64,000 bases of DNA from SABY01 sp964593705 (lineage in GTDB: Bacteria; Bacteroidota; Bacteroidia; Bacteroidales; 4484-276), in contig CAZQIV010000004.1 in the NCBI GenBank assembly GCA_964593705.1, forward strand, positions 1 to 64,000. The letters run 5' to 3'. Shown here one piece after another: positions 58,004 through 64,000 of this stretch. The translations under genes and the position numbers were made by a program. The notes beneath the pieces were generated by a model. The model was given only the letters and a program-made list of their open reading frames with translations, was not told where the DNA came from and ran no database searches. The first letter of the stretch is position 1. The number at the start of each line of letters is the position of its first letter.

Positions 58004-60571
58004 ATGAAAAGTAAATCCATCCCTAAGCAGAAAAAAAAACTGAAAGGATATCCTAATAAACAAACAAGTACAATTATTTCCGGCTACATTTTTATTGGAC
58101 TTTTAATTATTGTACTCCCCCTTGTTTTCAGCACCCATACCCTCGATCCGGTATTGATGCCACGCTTACTTGCCCTTAATATTATTATTCTGATATCAAC
58201 CCCGTTAATAATTAGAAAAAGGAATTTCTCGTTAAACATCGGGATTTTCATACCCATCATCGCGTATCTGCTCATTAGTACAATTTCACTGTTTTACGCT
58301 TTCAATTATAAAGAAGGCTTTTACGATGTTGCTAAAACAACCACTTTTTTATGGGTTCTGCTATTACTTGTCATCACCTTCAACAAACATGAAAACGTTT
58401 TTTATTCACTACCATTTTTCATCTCACTGGCAGCGTGTATTGCGCTTATCATAGGCTTCCACAACCTAACAACTTCAAGTTCATTATTCCAAAATCCATA
58501 CCTCACCGATGGTCGCCCGGCAATTTATGCAGTTTCAGGTCTCATGGCACACAAAAATCAATATGCAATTTCACTGATGCTGATGTTGCCCTTCACTATA
58601 TTTGGAATTTACAAATATAAAAGCTACAAAAAATACCTCGCCGTTGTTGTCACAATACTCCTTCTGCTTATGATTGCGATGTTAAAAACCAGGTCGGTAT
58701 GGGTAGGAATAAGCGGAGGATTATTAACAGGTCTGGCTCTGTTGTTTATTTTTTATAAAAATCTTAATTTAAACAGCCAACAAATAAAAAAACTTGCCCT
58801 TGTCTCCCTTGCCGGCTTAACAATAATTTCGACAACAGTATTTTTTTCCGTTAATAACTCCAACTCAAAGCCCTCAATTATAAAGGAAATTTTTGATACA
58901 CACAGCGCTACAAATATTAACAGGTTTAAAATATGGACTGTTACCTGTGACATGATCCACGATAACCCGGTATTGGGCGTAGGCAGTGGAAACTGGAAAA
59001 TCAAGTCGCCCGGGTATTTCTCTGCGGTGCATTTCGACAGGGATCTTTTAAACTGGCTCAGACCTCATAATGACTACCTTTGGGTATGGTCAGAAAAGGG
59101 GATTGTTGGACTTGCAGCTTTCTTATCAATATTTGGAGTAGCTATTTTTTTTGCTATAAAGATATTGCTGTCCAAAAAAGTTAATTATCAGGAGAAAATT
59201 TTTACTGTGCTCCTTTTATCGGGTATGATGAGTTATATGATTGTATCCTTTTTTACTTTTCCACTTGAGAGGATAAATCAGCAAGTTTACCTCGCACTTA
59301 TTATTGCTTCGATTGCAGCCATTTATAAATATAGCAATCATGGATTAAAAATAAATATCCACACCTGGATTGTTATTGCCCTGATTGCAACTACAAGCCT
59401 TCTGTCGATTTTTTACAGTTCATCAATTATTAATCAAGAGAGAATAATCAGGGAAACCAGGATTTTGCTAACACAAAAAAATTGGCCTGCAATGCTAAGC
59501 TCCGCCCTTAATATATCATCAAGATTTAAAACTATCGACATCGATGGAATGCCTGTAAACTGGTACGCGGGGCTTGCTTATCAGGAAATGAATAAATTTG
59601 AAGATGCGGTTAATCAATACGAAAAGGCTCTTGAAGCTCACCCCAATAAGGCAAAAATCCTTAATAATTTAAGTTACTGTTATGCAGAATTAAAAAATTA
59701 CGATGCCTCAATTGAATGTTTTGAAAAAGCTATAAATATCCAAAACAACTACACTGAAGCCTTGCTGAATTTATCAACTTCCTATTTTCGAAAAAATAAT
59801 TTCAATAAATGCTATCAAACTTTGGTCAGGATTCCGTATTACGAGCGAGATGAACGATTAGAAAATTACATTAAAAATGTTTCTCGCAAAAAAGATTTGC
59901 TAAATAGAGATCAATGGTATATTGGCAGTGAATCATTTACCGGAAATTTCATAAGCAAATGGATCCATACCATCCAAAATACCCCTATATGGTACGAGCA
60001 AATTATTGAGAAATCGGAAAAAGAACACAAAAGCATAGATGAGGTATTATATCTAAACGCATGCTATTATGCTGAAAATAATGGCTTTGAAAAATACCTT
60101 ACCTGGGTTGGAGCACAACACTATGTTAGTTTAATAAACAAGGACAGCAATTGGAAAAACCAAATCACAAATTCTGCCCAACGAAATGGAAATTCTGTGG
60201 AAACCGAACTATTAAATAATGCGATCTACCTGTTTAAGACAAAGTATCCTAATATTTTTGAAAAAAACACAATGATCAACAATTACAAAAAAGAAATATT
60301 GAAAGACGAAGAATGGCGAACAAAATTGGACATGCAAGCTACGATCAATAATATTGAAACCAGTGATTTAATTGATGCAACTGCCGGATTTCTCGCTGAA
60401 GCGAACACAAATGGGCTGAATGATTTTGAGAAAAAGGTTGCCGACATCGTTGCTCAAATACAAAATAACCCTGACTGGATTTTATTGATAAAAACAAAAG
60501 CCCAATCTTTAAATAAACCACTTAAAGATGTAATGCGCCAAGAAGCTATATACTTGCTTGAGCATCAATAG
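58004..60571 (+). CDS. O-antigen-ligase-like membrane protein with C-terminal TPR region
   Basis: In this 855-residue protein residues about 25-490 hold some 12 membrane segments with the O-antigen ligase/polymerase (Wzy_C) core: KTRSVWVGISGGLLTGLAL near 226 and the periplasmic loop NPVLGVGSGNWKIKSPGYF with WLRPHNDYLWVWSEKGIVGL near 350-370. From about 520 to 610 there are two or three TPR repeats (NKFEDAVNQYEKALEAHPNK, NYDASIECFEKAINIQNNYT). The last 200 residues are soluble and unassigned. It probably ligates or polymerises a surface polysaccharide, but no other glycan genes are nearby. Confidence 0.8.
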   Translation: MKSKSIPKQKKKLKGYPNKQTSTIISGYIFIGLLIIVLPLVFSTHTLDPVLMPRLLALNIIILISTPLIIRKRNFSLNIGIFIPIIAYLLISTISLFYAFNYKEGFYDVAKTTTFLWVLLLLVITFNKHENVFYSLPFFISLAACIALIIGFHNLTTSSSLFQNPYLTDGRPAIYAVSGLMAHKNQYAISLMLMLPFTIFGIYKYKSYKKYLAVVVTILLLLMIAMLKTRSVWVGISGGLLTGLALLFIFYKNLNLNSQQIKKLALVSLAGLTIISTTVFFSVNNSNSKPSIIKEIFDTHSATNINRFKIWTVTCDMIHDNPVLGVGSGNWKIKSPGYFSAVHFDRDLLNWLRPHNDYLWVWSEKGIVGLAAFLSIFGVAIFFAIKILLSKKVNYQEKIFTVLLLSGMMSYMIVSFFTFPLERINQQVYLALIIASIAAIYKYSNHGLKINIHTWIVIALIATTSLLSIFYSSSIINQERIIRETRILLTQKNWPAMLSSALNISSRFKTIDIDGMPVNWYAGLAYQEMNKFEDAVNQYEKALEAHPNKAKILNNLSYCYAELKNYDASIECFEKAINIQNNYTEALLNLSTSYFRKNNFNKCYQTLVRIPYYERDERLENYIKNVSRKKDLLNRDQWYIGSESFTGNFISKWIHTIQNTPIWYEQIIEKSEKEHKSIDEVLYLNACYYAENNGFEKYLTWVGAQHYVSLINKDSNWKNQITNSAQRNGNSVETELLNNAIYLFKTKYPNIFEKNTMINNYKKEILKDEEWRTKLDMQATINNIETSDLIDATAGFLAEANTNGLNDFEKKVADIVAQIQNNPDWILLIKTKAQSLNKPLKDVMRQEAIYLLEHQ

Positions 60572-60574
60572 AAC

Positions 60575-60714
60575 AGTCCAGTATAAAAAGCCGTAAGACC
60601 CCTAAATCCCCTGAAGGGGACTTTCCCAAACTTCTGATTTTTAGTACTTCACCCTTTAGGGTATGGGGTAAAAAGGACTAAAAATCAGAAGTTTTTGAGT
60701 TTTTAGACTGGACT
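60575..60714. mobile_element. 140-bp MITE-like element with terminal inverted repeats
   Basis: AGTCCAGTATAAAAA at 60575-60589 and TTTTTAGACTGGACT at 60700-60714 are inverted with 14 of 15 matches. Inside, 18-bp perfect arms (60628-60645 and 60677-60694) pair again. There is no open frame. This is the structure of a non-autonomous transposable element; its location between two convergent genes would also make it a terminator. No target duplication is obvious. Confidence 0.55.
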
Positions 60715-60730
60715 CATAGAAATAATACCT

Positions 60731-63277
60731 CTATTTTTCCAGAGGTAGTTTGGTCCGTTTAATTCCATCGAAAGCATAAAACGCGTTGGCAACGGCAGCC
60801 GCAGTAGGTACTAAGCCAATTTCACCAATACCTTTTGCGCCATAAGGCCCAACCGGATCTTTTACTTCAACGGGCTTTACCACAATTTCAGGGGTTTCGT
60901 GGGCACGAAGAATTCCAAGGTCGCGCATCTTTTCACTAAGCAAAAAACCATCTTTCATGGGTAAGTTTTCAGAAAGTGCATAACCCAAACCCATGTGAAC
61001 ACCGCCCTCCACCTGTCCTTCGAAAAGCATCGGGTTCATAATCTTCCCTCCATCATGGGCGGCAACAATTTTTTCAATTTTACCTTCATCATCCAAAATA
61101 CACAACTGGGCTGCATAGCCGTATGAGTAATGAATTACGGGGTTTTCAGCGCCCGATCCGGGTTTTGAAGTCCAGTCGCAAACAAACTGCCCATGATAGG
61201 TTTTCCCTGCCAATTGGTTTAAATCGTATTTTTTCAAATCTTTCTTTAGCGCTTTTGCAGCGTCAATCACTGCCAGACCAACAAGCGCTGTTGCCCTCGA
61301 CGAAGTTGTCATGCCAGTTTTGATTTGAGCTTCGGTATCTACTTCCACGGTAATTATTTCAGGGTCGATGTTGGTTTCCTCGCACAGTGTTTGCAGAGCC
61401 ATATTATGCACCCCCTGCCCCATCTCGGTCCAGCCGTGTTTTAAAATTATTTTCCCACCATCACAAATCCCGATAATCACTTTTGATTCGTCAATCATGC
61501 CGTTGCCAACACCTGAATTTTTTATCGCGCAAGCCAACCCGGCAAACCTGGCATTATAAAAATCCTTTTTTACCGCTTCGAGCGATGCACGAATACCAAC
61601 GCCAAAAACCTTTTGCCCGGTGGAAGTTTTTAATCCATCTACCAGTGCATTGTCGTATCTGAATTTCCAACGGTCGAATCCAGCTTGATAGCAAATATCA
61701 TCAATACAGCTTTCGAGGGCAAAGCACACCTGGTTGACGCCAAAGCCCCGCATTGCTCCTGAGGGAATATTATTGGTGTAAACGGTTTTGGCCTCAATAT
61801 CAATTACAGGGATAAAATACCCTCCGGCAGCATGTCCGGCCACACGCTCAAGTACTTTCATGCCCACCGAAGCATAAGCTCCCGTATCGCCAACCGCCCT
61901 TAATTTAAGGGCTGTTAATTTCCCTGATTTATTTGCTGCCAGACTAATATCCATAAATACAGGATGCCTTTTGGGGTGAAGCCTGAAAGATTCAGGACGT
62001 GTAAGAGTTATTTTTACAGGCCTGTTCATAAGGAAAGCAAACAATGAAGTTTGCCCCTGGACACTCAAATCTTCTTTCCCACCAAAACCACCGCCATTGG
62101 GGACAAGAATTACCCGAACTTTTTCTTCGGGCAGTCCCAATATCATTGCTACCTGCCGGCGGTCTTCATAAATTCCCTGGCTCTGACTGTAAAGAACAAT
62201 TCCACCTTCACCATCCGGCACTGCTACGGCAGCCTCCTTTTCCATAAAGGCGTGCTCTATTCGCTGCGTTTCGTATTGGCCTTCCGATTTAAATTCAGAG
62301 TTTTTAAACGACTCATCAAAATTGCCGATTGTAAAAATTGTGGTGTCGAAATTATTTGGCCTTTCGGGATGAACACGCTCGCCGTCAATGGCTTCAAAAA
62401 CATCGGTAACAGGCTTTAAAACTTCATATTCTACACTGATTAATTCTATTGCCCGGCGGGCTATTTCATCAGAATCTGCAACAACCCCCGCAAGTACGTC
62501 CCCGATGTAATGCGTTGTTTCGCCCACTCCGATCATCACCGGCCAATCCTGAAAAATCAAACCCACATATTGTTCGCCGGGGATATCTTTTGCAGTAAAC
62601 ACACGATGAACGCCCGGTAAAGATTCAGCCGCCGAGGTATTAATTTTTAAAATTTTAGCTTTTGGATGAGCACTGAATTTTAAAGCAGCAAACAGCATAT
62701 CATCCAAAAAAATATCATCAACAAATTTCCGCTGACCAATGGCATTAATATAAGCCTCATATTTGGGATGAGAGATGCCGACCTTTCCGGAAGTTTTTGT
62801 GATTTCTAATTTTTTATTATTTCTGATGGCCTCAGCAGCAGCAAATACGCCACTTTCAATTTTTTTGTATCCTGTACATCTACAAAGATGTGGTTTTATT
62901 GCTTTTTGAATATCCTGGAGGGAAGGATTGGAATTATCCTGCAAAAGCACTTTTACCCTGCTCATAAATCCGGGGGTACAAAACCCGCATTGCACCGCGC
63001 CACTATTCACAAATGCTTTGGCAATGGTATCTTTCACATATTCGGGAAATCCCTCGGGTGTGAAAATTATGGCGCCTTCAAGTTTCTTCATCTTCATCAC
63101 GCACGAAAGCCTTGCTTTTCCATTAATCTCAACTGTGCATGCTCCACATGCCGACTGTGCTGAACAACCGTCTTTTACAGCCGTGAAATGATTATCCAAG
63201 CGTAAAAATTTCAACAGGCTTCTTTCCGGATCGCCGAAATAATTGATAAGTTCTCCATTTAATGTGAAGGTAATCAT
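60731..63277 (-). CDS. Xanthine-dehydrogenase-like molybdenum hydroxylase with fused 2Fe-2S domain
   Basis: This 848-residue protein has two 2Fe-2S clusters in residues 1-155: DGCSAQSACGACTVEINGK with a fourth Cys, then QCGFCTPGF and LCRCTGYKKIESG. The molybdopterin domains follow from about 165, with GGGFGGKEDLSVQGQTSLFA near 395, SGAMRGFGVNQVCFALES near 505 and the catalytic glutamate in GAKGIGEIGLVPTAA near 818. No FAD domain is present. The layout fits the selenium-dependent xanthine dehydrogenase group (TIGR03311) that hydroxylates purines. Selenium use cannot be seen from the sequence. It overlaps the upstream threonine-synthase-like gene by 4 bases, so the two are cotranscribed. Confidence 0.8.
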   Translation of the reverse strand: MITFTLNGELINYFGDPERSLLKFLRLDNHFTAVKDGCSAQSACGACTVEINGKARLSCVMKMKKLEGAIIFTPEGFPEYVKDTIAKAFVNSGAVQCGFCTPGFMSRVKVLLQDNSNPSLQDIQKAIKPHLCRCTGYKKIESGVFAAAEAIRNNKKLEITKTSGKVGISHPKYEAYINAIGQRKFVDDIFLDDMLFAALKFSAHPKAKILKINTSAAESLPGVHRVFTAKDIPGEQYVGLIFQDWPVMIGVGETTHYIGDVLAGVVADSDEIARRAIELISVEYEVLKPVTDVFEAIDGERVHPERPNNFDTTIFTIGNFDESFKNSEFKSEGQYETQRIEHAFMEKEAAVAVPDGEGGIVLYSQSQGIYEDRRQVAMILGLPEEKVRVILVPNGGGFGGKEDLSVQGQTSLFAFLMNRPVKITLTRPESFRLHPKRHPVFMDISLAANKSGKLTALKLRAVGDTGAYASVGMKVLERVAGHAAGGYFIPVIDIEAKTVYTNNIPSGAMRGFGVNQVCFALESCIDDICYQAGFDRWKFRYDNALVDGLKTSTGQKVFGVGIRASLEAVKKDFYNARFAGLACAIKNSGVGNGMIDESKVIIGICDGGKIILKHGWTEMGQGVHNMALQTLCEETNIDPEIITVEVDTEAQIKTGMTTSSRATALVGLAVIDAAKALKKDLKKYDLNQLAGKTYHGQFVCDWTSKPGSGAENPVIHYSYGYAAQLCILDDEGKIEKIVAAHDGGKIMNPMLFEGQVEGGVHMGLGYALSENLPMKDGFLLSEKMRDLGILRAHETPEIVVKPVEVKDPVGPYGAKGIGEIGLVPTAAAVANAFYAFDGIKRTKLPLEK

Positions 63278-64000
63278 GATATTAGTTTTTTGAGGTTATC
63301 CAAATTTGGAACAATGGGCTCAGGAAAGTGCAAGGTTGATTTTAAGGCTGCAATGTCTTTCAGACCGCTCCCCGTAAGCAATACAACATTTTTAGAGGAT
63401 TTTTCGATCTGATGACTTTCGAGCAATTTCAGGTATCCGGCATAAGCAGCAGCAGATGCCGGTTCGGCAAACAAGCCATAAGTTTGGCTCAGATTGATGG
63501 ATGCATCCAATATTTCATCATCAGGAACTGAAATTGCCATACCCGCATATTTTTTCAAATATTTTTTTGCCATGTAAAAATTGCGCGGAATATCCACCGA
63601 AATAGAATCGGCTATGGTGCTACTTTGTTTAACCTGAAAATTAGAAGAAAATAAGTTGTTGATTAGATTATTTGATCCTTCAGCCTGCACCGCGACAATC
63701 CGTGGTATCTTTTTTATAATTCCCAAATTCAACAAATCTTCAAAACCCTTATAAACCCCTGAAATAATTACACCATCACCCACTGGCACAAATATCCGCT
63801 CAGGGATATTTAAACCAAGTTGATCGAACAATTCAAAACTCACAGTTTTTTTACCTTCAATGGTAAAGGGATTAAAAGCGGTGTTGCGGTTATACCACCC
63901 AAAAGCTTCGCCGGCCAGCACACTTAAATCGAAGGCATCGTCATAGGTTCCTTTTACAGGAATAATTTTAGCGCCATACATCATAATCTGGGTAAGCTTG
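63274..64000 (-). CDS. Threonine-synthase-like PLP enzyme, 5' part outside the window
   Basis: The frame is open to the window edge, so the N-terminal part, including the PLP lysine, is missing. The visible 240 residues read as a threonine synthase family fold: AFNPFTIEGKKTVSFELFDQLG near the start in two pieces, PVGDGVIISGVYKGFEDL (phosphate-binding loop region) and the C-terminal VLLTGSGLKDI. Threonine synthase is the likeliest product, but other fold-type II lyases cannot be excluded. It is translationally coupled to the molybdoenzyme gene, an unexpected pairing. Confidence 0.7.
   Translation of the reverse strand, partial: KLTQIMMYGAKIIPVKGTYDDAFDLSVLAGEAFGWYNRNTAFNPFTIEGKKTVSFELFDQLGLNIPERIFVPVGDGVIISGVYKGFEDLLNLGIIKKIPRIVAVQAEGSNNLINNLFSSNFQVKQSSTIADSISVDIPRNFYMAKKYLKKYAGMAISVPDDEILDASINLSQTYGLFAEPASAAAYAGYLKLLESHQIEKSSKNVVLLTGSGLKDIAALKSTLHFPEPIVPNLDNLKKLIS

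Overview
The window looks like a piece of a Bacteroidota chromosome (probably Bacteroidales/Marinilabiliales-like), moderately AT-rich. The evidence is: two secreted proteins ending in type IX secretion sorting domains, a fused FeoA-FeoB, promoters of the Bacteroidota type (TAnnTTTG at -7, sometimes TTTG at -33), few Shine-Dalgarno sequences, and housekeeping genes of that flavour (RecA, UvrA, Nth, Bcp, aconitase, TatC, FtcD, PyrF). I recognised no rRNA, tRNA, CRISPR array, complete insertion sequence or prophage.

Layout. 0.4-6 kb: twin 14-repeat T9SS-secreted proteins. 6-13.3 kb: accessory zone of small genes, with a decayed toxin-antitoxin pair, a headless pRiA4b ORF-3-like gene, DUF2283, DUF2293, an eIF1/SUI1-like protein, a DUF5063-like protein and many palindromic repeats. 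13.8-16.7 kb: iron uptake (feoAB and a small Cys-rich partner) behind a candidate iron-regulator operator. 16.8-25.5 kb: orphan Hpt pair, TPR lipoprotein, recA, bcp, nth, an ECF-type sigma factor and uvrA. 26.2-28.4 kb: aconitase. 28.5-41.2 kb (minus strand): one long operon for a respiratory complex. 41.2-51.5 kb: sulfur-respiration-like locus between two Crp/Fnr regulators. 51.6-64 kb: ftcD, an aromatic amino acid hydroxylase, a cytidylate-kinase-like protein, pyrF, an O-antigen-ligase-like protein, a xanthine-dehydrogenase-like molybdoenzyme and a threonine-synthase-like gene cut by the window edge.

The most interesting part is 28.5-48.9 kb. The minus-strand operon has the gene order MrpE, MrpF, MrpG, MbhD-like, MbhE+MrpB, MrpC, MrpD+MrpD' (fused), NuoH, NuoB, NuoC, NuoD, NuoI-like ferredoxin fused to a GltD-type flavoprotein. 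This is the order I recall for the archaeal Mbx/Mbs ferredoxin-dependent sulfane-sulfur reductase. The NuoB-like subunit keeps only three of the four cluster cysteines, and the NuoD-like subunit lacks a complete NiFe site. Directly beside it, on the other strand, are a Tat-exported PsrA/PhsA-like molybdoenzyme, its PsrB and PsrC partners, a split YeeE/YedE (TsuA-like) sulfur transporter and two membrane-anchored rhodanese-fold proteins. Both rhodanese-fold proteins have Ser in place of the catalytic Cys but end in the same Lys-rich Gly-Gly-Cys tail. Together they suggest an undescribed Bacteroidota system that couples sulfane-sulfur or polysulfide chemistry to ion pumping, with the tail cysteines as possible sulfur carriers. 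The substrate assignment is inference.

Several repeat families recur across the window: a 29-bp-arm palindrome at 20.4 kb with relatives at 0.3 and 55.6 kb, a 150-200 bp repeat at 12.4 and 53.5 kb, GC-rich palindromes at 13.4 and 49.1 kb, and a 140-bp element with terminal inverted repeats at 60.6 kb.
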